A DNA stretch of 64,000 nucleotides from Symbiodinium natans. Taxonomy: Eukaryota; Sar; Dinophyceae; Suessiales; Symbiodiniaceae. The notes beneath the pieces were generated by a model. That model did no database searches, had not been told where the DNA came from, and saw only the letters and a list, made by a program, of their open reading frames with translations. The stretch is taken from assembly GCA_905221605.1 (NCBI GenBank), contig CAJNDS010002277.1, forward strand, positions 85,001-149,000. The letters are read 5' to 3'. Positions 44,261 through 55,059 of the stretch are shown piece by piece; within the stretch, counting starts at the first letter, position 1; each line of letters opens with the position of its first letter. A program made the position numbers and the translations under genes.

Positions 44261-44735
44261 TGCTCGGCTCGCAGAGTCTCCAGAATCCTTCCTTACTTCC
44301 TTACGGTTCAAAATCTATCTTTGATAGATGTGTGAAACAGTCGCGTTGAGAGCTTTGTCAGTGAAGCACATATCTCCACTCGCCTCGCAGAGGCAGGACA
44401 AGGAGTCCCCAACTTCAGCGGTCCATTTGAAGTGCATGACTGCCTTGCGTTGCCCGATAAAGGAAACCCCTCTGATGAACATTCTTATCCTGGCAACGAA
44501 TAGTACCGCCCCAGCAAAAGCAAAAACATGTACGTACCCAGATATGTACGAAAAGACTTATATATTCAGAGAAGCTCCCATATATATATGGTGCAGTGTC
44601 GCCCGTTCCCCCCCCCCCCCCAGTTTAGGGTTTAGGGTTGAGGGTTGAGGGTTGAGGGTTTAGGCTTAGGGTTTAGGCTTTAGAGGGGTGGGGGGATACT
44701 ATGGGGGCGGGTGGGGGCGACCGGGGGGGGGTGTT
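44261..44735. other. No supported gene; short heptamer remnant
   Basis: Contains a 12-base C run at about 44,611 and about eight TTTAGGG/TTGAGGG units at 44,624-44,680, an isolated recurrence outside the main zone. It may be the 3' end of the EF-hand gene. Confidence 0.5.
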
Positions 44736-44739
44736 GACA

Positions 44740-47617
44740 CTGCGACACGGAACCATGTATAAGGGCCCTGACGAGTTGCTTGCACAACCACCACAGCCAG
44801 GAGCGGAAGGAAGAGCAGGAGGGCTCGGGACAGCTTGGACTTGCGAATGAGGCGGCCAAAGGGCGACTCGATACCTGGGAACACCAGTAGCCCAGCAGAA
44901 ACAAAAGGGTTTGGGGCGTATAGGGTTGATAAGGGAACCTCTTTTCCTTCAAACTGAAGAAAGAAGGTTGGGATCCTCTCTATCCCCCCGCCTACAGCCT
45001 AAGCCCTTCGCACAAAGCTCCCTGCATCCGAGCTGCGGGTTTCGACTTGAAGTTGAGTCACGCGGTCTTGTGTACCTTAAGGGGACCCATGGGATCATGG
45101 AGCCGAAAAAAGGATTCGGAGGGTTTCGTGACCATCAGCCTTCGAGGATTCTGGTTCAAAACTGGCTCACTTCATTCTCGAGGCACGCTGATCCACGAAG
45201 GCGATGAAGAGGAGGTCGTCGACCGTCACGAGGAAAGTGAGGGCCAGGCTGTTCAAGACCAGGTCGGTCATGTCGCGGACTACGAACAAGAACAGGATGC
45301 CCACGTTGAAGATCCTGAAGGACCAAAAGGAACTTCACTTACTTTAGTAGCTGTAGTGGGCCGTATAGATCTCCAGCAGATGTATGGGGCCTATGAGGCA
45401 CATGGATCCCACACTCTAGACCTCATTTGCACCCCAAGGATCATCAAGAACAAGATGCTTCGTGGAATGTGCACGAAGGCGATCAAAAGGAGGCGGTGGC
45501 ATCGAGGAAGAGCCCTCAACTGCTCCTGCCCTTCTTCGCTCTCTGTTTTGGCAACACACTCCGGCGTGGCCTTTGCTTCAGGCATTCGGCAGAGAGTCAG
45601 CCACCACGTTATCACGTCCCGAAGCTCTTCCACGTTGGCAATGGCCCACAAGCACACCAGAAGGTTCAGAAAAACCTGGAAAACCAGAGTCCGCAGCCCC
45701 ATGGGCGCATTGAAGTCAGCGCTTTGCTGGAACTCGGCAAGGGGGAAAGCATGGCTCGGTGCGGAAACTGTAGCTCTTTGCCCACACTCCTGCAAACGGC
45801 GTGACTTCCACTGAGGCAGGTCCTTGAACAGTACCTCGGGTGCTGACAAAAACCCATTGAAACAAGTCCAAAATAGCCTCTTCGACCCAATACATGAAGG
45901 TGCTTAAACCCACCTGCAACAATCCTGCGTTCAAATAGGACACTCCTTAATGTAACCCAACAACTGAAAACACATGTTCGAAGGGCCCGCCTGGGTACTG
46001 GGCAAATGTGAGTCATCACTGCCTCGCAATGTGCTTCAGCCTTCAGCTGTCGAACCTCTGAGGTGCCAGCTGCTTTAAAGAGGAGCGGAACCGTCACATT
46101 CTCGAGCATGTCCCAGAAGTGCTTTTTCAAGCCCTGTGCGAAAAGTCCCGGCCACGCTTGCCTGGAAAGGAGGTTGCCACACATATCCACGTCTGCCACC
46201 AGGCAGAGATCCAGCAGTGGCTCAAGCTCCTGTTTGTAGTAGCGCCGGGGCATACTGGCGAACTGCCGCATGCAGTGGCTTTCCCGGTGATTCTCTGTGC
46301 ACTGGAAGAACTCGGTGACAGGGAAGATGTCCTGCACAGCGAGATTGATGGGGTAGCTTCCAAAGCCCGTGCGGTTTGGGGATGTCGTCCCACCCCCGAA
46401 GAAGCAGCAAAGGTCTCGGAGCCTCAGGCCCCCCGAATCGTAGGAACCGTTCATGCCCAGTGGATACTCCTCCTCCATTGTAAGCCCTTCGAAACCATAC
46501 CATGCGCAGCCACCGTGGTGTGTTCCATCCAGCCTCCCATAGTCAGTATCGATGCAGGGAGCCATCCGGCACACGGTTCCGACTTCGTCTGGCATTGTCA
46601 TCAAAGAAACCTCCGTGACCTTGAAGTACTTGTCGAGGGTGTTGTATCCATACGTGAAAGCGTTGCTCTGAACAATGGTTCCTTTCTGGCCCGAGTGCAC
46701 TTGCTGACCCAAAATAGTGAGGTTCCGATACCACCAGCCCTGATTCTCTAGGAAGCCTGCCACGTAGTCGCCCGGCTTGCACAAGAAGGAAGGATGAGAC
46801 TGGGCAAACTGCCTCACCAGCAGCATGAGGTTGTCAAAGACGGAGCCAAGGTTCGTCCGATGCCCCGTCAGGGCCCGGTGCCTCTCATCCAGCTTCTTGG
46901 CCTCTGCATACGTCCAGCGGCCATCGCCATCCAGGTCCAGGGTGTCAAAATCCCGGGTCAGGAGCACCTCGTCCATGCTGCAGACTAGGACCGTGCCGTC
47001 GAGGCCCTTGAGCGAAGTGCCTTTGTCACCTCGGGCCCATGAGCAGAGGCTGCTCTCCTCCTCCCTGCTGTAGAAATCCTTGCTGGGACTCGGCTCAGGC
47101 TCGCTGACCTGTCAGTAGGAAGGTTTCTGGGGCTCGTGGGAGGGGCTATGGGGTTTTGTAGGGTTTCTAGGATTCAGGGGCCTGGGTATAGAGGATGTAG
47201 ACCACAGCGAACTGCATCACAAAGTTGATGGTCAGCAGGAACCATACCCAGGCAGTGGCCGCCCGTCGGCCAAACAAGGGCACCACCAAGGCAGCTTCGT
47301 AAACGGAAGGCTTCAGTTCGAGGATCCACCTCAGTATGCACCAAAAGGAACCCCTTCCTCAGCAAGAGGGTCATTATGGGTGCACGTCTTCGTTTTGGTT
47401 CTTTTTTAGGGGATGAGCCCGTCGTGTGTGTGTCTGGTATTTCTCTGGATATGAACCCAAAGCTTTGGTTCTCCTCTCCTTGGTCCCCGAGGTGCTCCGA
47501 TGCCGCTTCGACACCGCCATTTGTTGGGGTGTTTGGGTCTTCTGGGTCGTTGCTGTGCAGGTAGCTGCGTGAGGACCCACTCTCTTCTTGCTCGGAGACC
47601 TCCATGCCTGCCTGCAT
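44740..47617 (-). CDS. Multi-exon EF-hand, multi-spanning membrane protein
   Basis: Exon pieces were read from frame continuity. (1) About 47,617-47,350: MQAGMEVSEQEE..., a hydrophilic acidic N terminus. (2) About 47,322-47,182: KPSVYEAALVVPLFGRRA then membrane helix FLLTINFVMQFAVVYILY. (3) 47,108-45,999: an EF-hand loop DLDGDGRWTYAE (D1, D3, D5, G6, E12; about 46,937-46,902), then a large Cys-rich part with NLT, NGS, NRT and NVT glycosylation sites. (4) About 45,913-45,838: FMYWVEEAILDLFQWVFV. (5) About 45,750-45,430: helices LVFQVFLNLLVCLWAIA and LLLIAFVHIPRSILFLMIL. (6) About 45,318-45,165: VGILFLFVVRDMTDLVLN then LALTFLVTVDDLLFIAFV. (7) About 44,885-44,745: RALLLFLPLLAVVVVQ. Intron 47,181-47,109 is GC-AG, 73 bp, and joins the frame in phase (YTQ to VSEP); intron 45,998-45,914 is GT-AG, 85 bp. 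The layout of one helix, a large luminal domain, then several helices suggests a Ca2+-responsive membrane protein, perhaps channel-like. The family name and outer ends are uncertain. Confidence 0.7.
47109..47181 (-). other. GC-AG intron with CAGG at both boundaries
   Basis: On the minus strand TATACCCAG is followed by GCCCCT, and CTGACAG is followed by GTCAGC. Removing 73 bp joins ...LYTQ to VSEPEPSPSK without a frame change and continues into the EF-hand reading frame. Both boundaries carry CAGG, so the cut point is ambiguous by a few bases, a pattern reported as common in dinoflagellate introns. No GT donor giving the same frame was seen nearby. Confidence 0.6.
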
Positions 47618-47619
47618 TG

Positions 47620-48034
47620 CTACCGTAGACCGGATTGGGCCATGAGCTGCGGTCGACGTGATGTTGCTCTGCTTCTGCAAGGGCAAGCAGAAGCAGCAGT
47701 TCTTGAAAACAGCAACGCAGACAAAGTTCGAAGACTCCGAGATCTCAAGCGAACGCCCTCGGCCCGACTCGGCCCGAAGCCCATGCACGAGCTCAAAATC
47801 CGAACGCCAAGGGTTAAGGGGCATTCTTCGTGTCGGGATGCAGCAACCATCAAGCAGCACCAGTCAGTCGAAGGAAACTCTTCAAAGGAGCAATCCTTCG
47901 AGGCGTGCGACCATCTCCTACTCCAATACATTGCACAACCTTGAGCAAAGACCCACGAAACTCCCAAACCCCTTAGCCCCAACCTTTTGAGGTCCATCCC
48001 ATGGCCTCCCTGTAAGCTCCAAGGTTCCTGTCCC
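47620..48034. other. Upstream region of the EF-hand gene; no separate gene supported
   Basis: The open frame upstream of the chosen Met continues for 81 codons to 47,860, but its composition (FVCVAVFKNCCFCLPLQKQ) is unlike the rest. A 5' exon is possible. No promoter motif is recognisable, as is usual for dinoflagellates. Confidence 0.35.
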
Positions 48035-48318
48035 GGCCCTTTGAAGCAGCCCAGAGCACGATCTCCGCTTTTGCTCGGATCAGCGATCAAGGTGAAAAGG
48101 GAGGTTTGAAGCTCACCGGCGAGCCCGTGGAACCCCCGTGGAACCCAGAGAGGGCCCGTTCCCGTGAGCCTGTGCCGGGTATAGCAAATGGTACTAAGAC
48201 CCAGCGACCACTAAACGATCGCTGATCGCTGATCGCTGATCGCTGATCGCTGATCGAACTGGCTTGCCAGATTTTCTTTACAGCGTTCGGACGGTACGCT
48301 ATAAGCTTGCTCAGCGCC

Positions 48319-48918
48319 TCAGCGGCAGGTGTTGCCGCCATTTGTCAGGTCAAAGCTGCAGCACATGATGGACACAAAGTAGCCACCAGAGCTGGAGCAA
48401 GTCATGCCCGCAAAGTTCCTGCCAAAGGGGCATGCGGAGCTTGATGTCGGAACATTTCCACAGGCCAAGGTGGACACCGTGAGATCCATGGTGCAGCTGC
48501 CGCGTGACTTGCCCCTCCAGCCATAGCGAGCGTTGCACCCGATGGAGCCACCGAAGCCGGCTCCTGCCCACCAAACGTCCGTGGTGCTTCCAACCGAGAA
48601 GCCGGCTCCCAATGAGATCCAACCCAAGGGGCCCTGTCCATTGAGGATGTCCTTCATGATATCCGAGCTGCCGCCTGCAAGGCCGATGGACCAAGCCACG
48701 TTGCCGTTCAGGGACCGCGTGTAACCCGTGGATACGAAGTTGCCGCCCTGGCCCGCGCAGGCCAGAGCAGATGTGACCTGAGCGCATGCAGACCGAAAGC
48801 AGGCGCGGAATTCCTTGGATAAACACATACAGAACACAACATCTTCAACTGGCCGAGCCACTGCTTCCACGACGGTCTCCACGACTTGCACCACAACCTT
48901 CACGACCGCCTGGCTCAC
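48319..48918 (-). CDS. Gly/Cys-rich protein, cassette ORF C (copy 2)
   Basis: 199 codons, identical to the copy at 40,518-41,117 except for one residue (Ala50 to Ser in the ACAQVT context). It has the same GTG-first frame, upstream TGA and CCGCAG acceptor-like edge, so it has the same status as a probable 3' exon. Features and uncertainty are those of copy 1. Only the amino-acid change and one nearby silent change distinguish the copies. Confidence 0.6.
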   Translation of the reverse strand: MSQAVVKVVVQVVETVVEAVARPVEDVVFCMCLSKEFRACFRSACAQVTSALACAGQGGNFVSTGYTRSLNGNVAWSIGLAGGSSDIMKDILNGQGPLGWISLGAGFSVGSTTDVWWAGAGFGGSIGCNARYGWRGKSRGSCTMDLTVSTLACGNVPTSSSACPFGRNFAGMTCSSSGGYFVSIMCCSFDLTNGGNTCR

Positions 48919-49245
48919 GCTGCGGATTGTTCAAACTGGTTCCAACAGCAAGTCAATGCCACACGCTTCGAAGGCATCAGGTGCTGACGGGAGGGACGCC
49001 AATGGGGACAAGACAACAGCAACGATCTGCAAAGGTTACAGTAAGGACCTGAAATTCCGCACGGTATCGCGGTTTTCCACAAAGAGAAATAGGTAGAGAA
49101 AGAGAAAAGGAAAGAGAAAAGAGACAACAGCAAGAGAAAAGGGAAAAAAATAAATAAAAAAAAAAAGAGAGAGAAAAAGAGAAGAGCGGATCACGGAGCA
49201 GCGGAGAGAGGGAGCCATGTTTCCCAGCATGCAGGAAACAACTCC

Positions 49246-49803
49246 CTAGGCAAGTCTTGCAGAAGCACAGGCGAGGTGAACCAGGGAAGTAACATGAAGT
49301 AACTTGAGGGGATGTGCGTCTGCGTGTCCAAGTCGCTTCGAAGATGCGGCGGCGGCGCCGGCGCCGGCGCCGGCGGTCCCAGAAGGCCTCTGCACCTGGC
49401 ACAGTGTGCTTAAGTGCCTCGCCGCAGGCTGCAACCACAGGGCTCTGAAAGCCGCCTGGCCTTCTCCTTCATCTTCAACCTCCTCCAACAAGGACAGCTG
49501 CATCTTCTCGTTCGCCTCCTCCGCCTCGTCCTCCGACGGTCGCCCGGAGGCGTGCGAAGAAGCGCTTCTTTCCGCACTTCTTTCCTTTCGTGCCGCCTCC
49601 TTCTCGATGTCGGCCAGCTTGTGTAGGTTCACCAGGCGCTTGGCCCGCTCGTAGGACAGGGACCCCACGACGGACTTCGCGAACTCCAACATGGAGGCCC
49701 GGGCGCTGTCGTGGTAAGCATGGAAGACCTGGTGGGACGAGTGGTGCTCCTGGCCGTGGCGGGCGTACTTCTCGATGAAGCTGTAGTCCTGCGTGTCGGC
49801 CAT
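49246..49803 (-). CDS. Acidic/Ala-rich protein or exon, cassette ORF B (copy 2)
   Basis: 185 codons, no amino-acid difference from 41,445-42,002. The charged helical centre and the simple-repeat tail are the same, including the (GGCGCC)n length, which is notable because such repeats usually change length quickly. This supports very recent homogenisation of the two copies. Confidence 0.5.
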   Translation of the reverse strand: MADTQDYSFIEKYARHGQEHHSSHQVFHAYHDSARASMLEFAKSVVGSLSYERAKRLVNLHKLADIEKEAARKERSAERSASSHASGRPSEDEAEEANEKMQLSLLEEVEDEGEGQAAFRALWLQPAARHLSTLCQVQRPSGTAGAGAGAAAASSKRLGHADAHPLKLLHVTSLVHLACASARLA

Positions 49804-49926
49804 GAACCTCGGCTACCAAGCGCAGGATATACATCAAAAGGCCCGCCGCTGCACCTCAACCATCGCATGTCAGCCTTCTTAGAGTGGCTACTCTTCAGCG
49901 GCTACGCTCACGACTAGACTCCGGAA

Positions 49927-50946
49927 TCAGCTACACGACTTGGCAACATTGCTCAAGATGTGCTCAACGTTGCTTTCAGGTCCAAGGAGCCGCTGAACCC
50001 GCTGCTCCAGGTGGAAGCGGAGCTTGATGTCCGAGCGCAGGAGCCCCGCGTGCTTGGTCTCCAGGAGCGCCAGGGCATGCTTGTGGTGCTGCAAGTAGAT
50101 GTCCCAAAAGTTGGTGTGGTCACAGCCCAGCTTCTGGCACACGGGATGCCAGGCCTGCTGCAGCTTGTCGATGGTCTCGTCCAGGGAAGCGTTCACGGCG
50201 TGGCTGTTCATGATCTGGTGGCTGGCGGCGGCCGCCGCTTTAAGGTCCAAGGCCATGCTCATGGTGGCCGCGTGCTCTGTGCCCACCATAGAGGTGAGTT
50301 GCCGCAGCGACGTCTCACGCGAGGTCTTTGCATCGAACTGCAAGAAGGCGTGGTCGTGCTCTGAGCCGTCACAGATGTAGGCCTCGGGAAGGAGTGCGTC
50401 CACAGCGAGGCTGTTGCCACCCTCCTCGTGGAGCAAGGCATCTCGGAGCAGCGGCCACGTGATCTCTTCGAACCGGGTCACCTGCTCCAGGATCATTGCG
50501 TAGACCTCCATGCTCACATGGGCGGGCACGGCGGCTTGAACGATGCAGGACGCGGCCACGATGCAGGCCATGTAGGTCCGAAGATCCTCAGGGACGCAAG
50601 GACTAGGACCCTCGGACGCGGCGGCCATGAAGTCACCGAGGACCGCATAGAAGCCCGCAGCGCAGTCCATGACAAACGGCAGGTCATGTTGGTAGTCGCT
50701 GGCATGGAAGCTGACATTCGTTGCGAGACTACCATCACGAATGAGTCCGGTGCAATTCGTCATGTTGATGATCAGCAGGGGCAAGGCCACGGTCAACTCC
50801 TGCACGGTTTGAATCTGCGATGCTGGGAGCTCACGCCGCTGGCGAACCTTGTACGCCAGGCATGGACACAACCACAGCGAGCCGAGCAAGCCCAAGAAGC
50901 CGAGCTTCATGAAACGGAGCTTCATTGAAATGCGAAGATACTCCAA
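49927..50946 (-). CDS. Putative secreted protein, cassette ORF A (copy 2)
   Basis: 339 codons, no amino-acid difference from 42,126-43,145, with the same signal peptide and NMTN/NVSF sites. The sequence upstream of the start is also shared up to about 51,194, so any promoter within about 250 bp is duplicated too, and both copies could be expressed. Confidence 0.7.
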   Translation of the reverse strand: MEYLRISMKLRFMKLGFLGLLGSLWLCPCLAYKVRQRRELPASQIQTVQELTVALPLLIINMTNCTGLIRDGSLATNVSFHASDYQHDLPFVMDCAAGFYAVLGDFMAAASEGPSPCVPEDLRTYMACIVAASCIVQAAVPAHVSMEVYAMILEQVTRFEEITWPLLRDALLHEEGGNSLAVDALLPEAYICDGSEHDHAFLQFDAKTSRETSLRQLTSMVGTEHAATMSMALDLKAAAAASHQIMNSHAVNASLDETIDKLQQAWHPVCQKLGCDHTNFWDIYLQHHKHALALLETKHAGLLRSDIKLRFHLEQRVQRLLGPESNVEHILSNVAKSCS

Positions 50947-51199
50947 AGACTTTCAAGTCGAAGGCAGGCAATCCTGAACCCTACTTGAGCCTGAACGATC
51001 GAACGCAGAACAGCAGAACAGCCACGGCAAGCACCCGAAGCGAAGAAGCGGCCAGGAAGCATGTGCCGAGAGCCTAAGCATGCCCATGCGCGTAGTCCCA
51101 AGTCGCAGGGGAGATCAGGCATGCTTCGAACATGCGATGCTCTCGCCTGCTTTGCGGAAGAGGTTCGCTCGGCGGCGTCGACACCCGTGGCCCCTTTGC

Positions 51200-52080
51200 A
51201 TACTCATGACGCAGAGCACAGGTGCTCTTTACAGACATCCCTCTAACATCTCGGACAGAATACCCCGCTGTCGCTCTAAAGCTACGCAACCTTAGAAATT
51301 TCGGGGCGGGTAAAAAAGCAGCGAAACCCCCAAGCCTGGGGCCTGACATTCTAAGGACCTGCTGGAGTTCAGGGCGATTTGACTTCTGCCGTTGCTGCCT
51401 TTGCGATGGACGATGAAACTACCTCCTGATCAAGATCTGAGAAAGGCCAATTGAGCGCAGGAGCAGAGGATTCCTGGTAATTCCACCGGTTGGCAGTGCT
51501 CTGTGTCTTTCCGTTGGTTATTGCAACGCGATGACCTGTTCTCACCGCTGAGAAATACCCAGTAAAGAGGCTCCTCGTTTAAAAGAATACAACACCGAAG
51601 ACCCCAAACAGTCGAAGGCAAAAGAAAAAAGCTTGATAGCAAAACAAGACCTAATGGCAAAGGACACCGAGAGCCAAGAGAGATAGACCACCATGAGCAG
51701 GGAAGCATTGAGGCATTCAGCGCAAAACTAAACCACGGGCCAACCACCCTTAGGCAGGAACCACCAGATTGAGCCCTGCGCGTGCGAGACCAGGCCAGCC
51801 AGCCAGATTGAGCTACCGGACGGATCGACCGGCGAGCCACCGAGCCACGAAATTGAGCCACTGGAAAGGTGAGACATGAAGACCAAGCCAGCGAGCCACC
51901 TGAGCCAACAGCTGCCAGACGTCGAGCCATCGAGAGAGTTAAATCTACCGGACAGGCGCAACTGAGACATCGTAAGCCACCATATTGGCAGCCGAGCCAC
52001 GAAATTCGCCACACCGAGTTACCAGATCGTTGCACGCACGTCGTTTTTTCAGCTGCACAGAGAAACACAGACATGAATCG
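51200..52080. other. Diverged cassette flank, then a degenerate GAGCCAC repeat stretch
   Basis: Positions 51,197-51,390 are a diverged relative of 43,396-43,590. From about 51,770 to 52,010 the motif GAGCCA(C/T)CGAG recurs about ten times with loose spacing. The 229-codon minus ORF over it is low complexity and not called. Confidence 0.5.
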
Positions 52081-52082
52081 GC

Positions 52083-52600
52083 CAAGCTGATTTGGATCCA
52101 AGAAAGAAGTGCGCTTCAAAAAGCAAAATGCATTCGTGTCCCCAAAATCATCGCCGATTCAGGACACATTACAAGTTCTCAGTTGTGTGCATTTAGGGAT
52201 CTTTACAACAGCGGGGATGTTCCTGCTTTGGTCTATAAGAAGCTCAGTAGGCCCCACTTTCTTCAACAAGATGTTCACTGTCTTGAATATTTCACACACC
52301 TTGACAGTGAGAAGAAGGAAGGGAAAAAGCTTGCTGTATTGCTCACCCTCGATAAGAAAAGAGAACCAAACGGGGCTAAAATCAATCATTTCATGGATCA
52401 GGGGTGGTAAAAAGAATCGGAGCCATTGCACTTTACGTTGAAGGCACTGTTGGAATCCTTGACCAGCAAACCAACCACCTTATCAACGCACATGGCGCTA
52501 TTAAGCTGCCTATGAAATCACCAATTTCTGCGCTCACTATAAAGAAGCAATTGTTCAAGCACTTCAAAGTAATCGCATCCTCAACAAGCATTCGATGATC
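52083..52600 (+). pseudogene. Frameshifted coding remnant of unknown family
   Basis: The plus frame reads well from about 52,083 (KLIWIQERSALQKAKCIR) through FRDLYNSGDVPALVYKKL and KKEGKKLAVLLTLDKK to a stop at 52,410. A shift of one base near 52,400 lets the reading continue as VVKRIGAIALYVEGTVGILD to 52,598. Composition is ordinary in both parts. I do not recognise the family. Beyond 52,600 coding-like pieces (RAVAELHQNGLNVPTSLQEN) continue with a stop in between. One frameshift and stops suggest a decayed gene, or exons misread as one frame. Confidence 0.35.
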
Positions 52601-52734
52601 AATGACTTTCACACCCACAGCCTTGGGATCATCACTGCACCTACCAAACTTTAACGCGCAGTTGCAGAGTTACATCAGAATGGCCTCAATGTTCCCACTT
52701 CCTTGCAAGAAAATGAAGCATACCCCGCAGGCTG

Positions 52735-52970
52735 GGGTTAGGGTCCAACTCGGTTAACCCGGACCCTAACGTGGTATTAGGGTTCGAATTCGACCCGAAC
52801 CCCAACGTGAGTTAGGGTTCAGGTTAACGGATAGCCAGAACCCCAACCCCTTGTTAGGGTTGGGTTCACCCTAACCGTAAGCTGGGTCAGGGTTGGGGTG
52901 AGGGTTGGGCTAACCCCAACCCCAGCCCTGCCTGGGGTTAGGGTTGGGGTTAACCCTAACCCTAACCCCA
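52735..52970. repeat. GGGTTA-based palindromic array, left
   Basis: Degenerate GGGTTA and TAACCC hexamers alternate strand within the array, often meeting at GGTTAACC. Positions 52,934-52,969 form an almost perfect 36-bp palindrome (17 of 18 arm bases) centred on GTTAAC. The unit is TTAGGG-like, unlike the TTTAGGG of the left zone. Confidence 0.8.
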
Positions 52971-53104
52971 ACTCCTTTCCCTTCCCTGACCCTCACTCCT
53001 TTCTTCAGCTTTTCCATTCTATATGGGGAGAGGGGTGGGCTGGCAACAACAAGCAAATGGGAGGGGGACTGCGCCCCCCCCAACCCCCCCCGCCATGACA
53101 GGGG

Positions 53105-53865
53105 TGAAATTTAAACTCCTTCTCCTGAACGCAAGAAACAAAAAAAACAGAAACAAGGGGGATGGAATTTAGTCCAATTCTACTTCTCCAATGATTTCCG
53201 AAGAATGAGCACAAGAAAACAAAAACAAGAAACGAGGGGGTGGAATTTAGATGAATTCTCGACTTTCGAAGACTTTCTCTACGTATTCTCTGCTAATTCT
53301 CTACTCCTCTAATTTTCGAAGAATGAACACAAGAAACAAGAAACGACAAACGAAGGGATACTCACTCTCTACTTCTCTGATTCTCGAAGAATGAGCACAA
53401 AGAAATACAAGAAACGAATGGGGGTGGAATTTAAATGAATTCTATACTCCTCTGATTGTCAAATAACTTCTCTACTTATTCTCTGCTCTCGAGTGTAAAT
53501 ACAAGAAGCAAAAACCAAGAAACGAGGGGGGTGGAATTTAGACTAACTCTCTACTTCTTCGACTTCTTCTTGGCTTTTCGAACAATGAACACAAGAAACA
53601 AACCAAGAAACGAGGGAGGGTGGAATTCAGACAAATTTCTCTACTCCTTTTATTTTCGAAAAATGAACACAAGAAACAAAAGAGACTAGGGGGATACCTT
53701 TTCTACTTTATTTCTCTTATTTTCGAATAATGAACACAAGGAATTTGGATGAATTCTCTTCTTCTCTGATTTTCAACAACTTCTCTGCAGATTATCGTTT
53801 TCGAATAGAAATACAAGAAACAAAAAAACGAGGGGGTGGAATTTAGACTAAGTCTTCTCTGCCGC
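53105..53865. repeat. Degenerate tandem satellite, about 70-110 bp units
   Basis: About nine units share ACACAAGAAACAAAAACAAG, AACGAGGGGGTGGAATTTAG and TTTTCGAAGAATGA. Unit starts lie near 53,120, 53,210, 53,325, 53,395, 53,500, 53,588, 53,665, 53,730 and 53,808. Units vary in length by loss of internal segments. The satellite is bracketed by the two GGGTTA arrays. Confidence 0.8.
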
Positions 53866-53867
53866 GG

Positions 53868-54145
53868 GCTGGTTGAGGGTTAGGGTTGCCAACCCTAACC
53901 CAGGTTAAGGTTCGGGTTAACCCAACTCTAACCTCAGGTTTAGATTGAAGTTAACCTGAACTCTAAGTTGGAGCTGGGTTTAACGGAGCTCCGAACAAAA
54001 AGTTCGAAAGTTCGAGTTAACTCCAACTTCTATCTCCGAGTTTGGTTGAACTCAACTCTAACCTGGGTTGAAGATCGACTAGCTACAACCTGGGTGCAGA
54101 AAAACTGTAACAAAGTTGAACTCCAACCCTCAACCTGACCTGATG
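53868..54145. repeat. GGGTTA-based palindromic array, right
   Basis: Like 52,735-52,970 but more decayed (GGTTAACC, CTAACCT, GGGTTTA, AGTTCGAAAGTTCGAGTT). Together the two arrays flank the satellite on both sides. Confidence 0.7.
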
Positions 54146-55055
54146 GGGATGAGAAAGCATTAAGGTTATTCTCAGTCAGTCTACCCAAAGGTCCGACGCC
54201 ATTGTTTGGTTTATCGACGCGCTTGATGTTCTACAATAAGCTGACTTGACATTCAAACGTTGAGGAATCGGTCCCTGATTTGCGGAAAATCATTGAGGCG
54301 CAGAATGTGAAGGTACAAGTTCGGCAAGTCAACCTTTCAACTTTCTGCGTGCGCGATGTCCGAATGTGCAAGAACAAGCTAAAACATTCACTTGAGCATC
54401 ATGCTTTTTTGAGATGGTCGCCTCTTTACTGCGTCAGCAGCCCAGTAGGCCAATCTTGTGTGGACAATCCACTCAGGGTGGGACAGACATCTACTTAGAG
54501 AATCCAATTGTACAAGCTAGCGAGTGTAAAAGAAGTCGTGACTACAAAGAAGCAACCGCTAGCGCAGAGGCCCTTATTGCAAGACAACTTAACGCCCGGC
54601 CAGCATGGTGAGACCAATGCAAACCAGAACCTACCTGCACCACTCACTCAGCAGCCCGTCACCCAAAGCAATGCTGCGCCACGTCTGGCACAGGCATTAA
54701 GCGAAAGTATGGGAAGGCCGTAAGGCAAGGAACCTCCGCCACCTAAACTGCTCAACGCGTCCGTAGAGACAGTCCCCACACAAGCGCCAGGGCCGTAGCA
54801 ATAGCACTCAGTACACCTTCTTGCAGTTAAGTTGACAAGTAAGTGTGAATGCGCACTGAACGGCCAGAGAGTTGAGACCAAAGACTTGTTTTGCCACACA
54901 GTAGCAGTACAGCCCACACAGCACGCGGATGCGTGCTGTGAGGGCGGAGACCTCGCTGCGTTAACGCGCAAGGCACTTCCTTGGCGTTCTCGCTCTTACT
55001 GACCCAGGAAAGCGCGCAATAAGCAACCTCAGCGCAGTCGCTGTGTTCCTGGCTG
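54146..55055. other. Short coding-like pieces, no gene supported
   Basis: The plus strand reads MRKIIEAQNVKVQVRQVNLS at 54,280 and a Gln/Pro-rich piece (QNLPAPLTQQPVTQSNAAP) near 54,620-54,710, in different frames. They may be further remnants of the gene at 52.1 kb. No domain is recognised. Confidence 0.35.
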
Positions 55056-55059
55056 CAAA

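Larger units (their letters stand above)
48035..51194. repeat. Cassette 2: duplicated three-ORF block
   Basis: This is the second copy of 40,254-43,393 in the same orientation. The GCTGATC tandem near 48,223 has five units against three in cassette 1. The homology fades into diverged sequence past 51,194, where short blocks such as CCTGACATTCTAAGGA still match 43,529 onward. The EF-hand gene lies between the two copies, so the original event duplicated the cassette, or the cassette plus a neighbour since lost. Confidence 0.9.

Noticed and set aside
51430-52119. 229-codon minus-strand ORF
   Set aside because: It covers a loose GAGCCAC repeat, giving biased Ser/Arg/Trp composition; no domain, and the opposite strand is also open.
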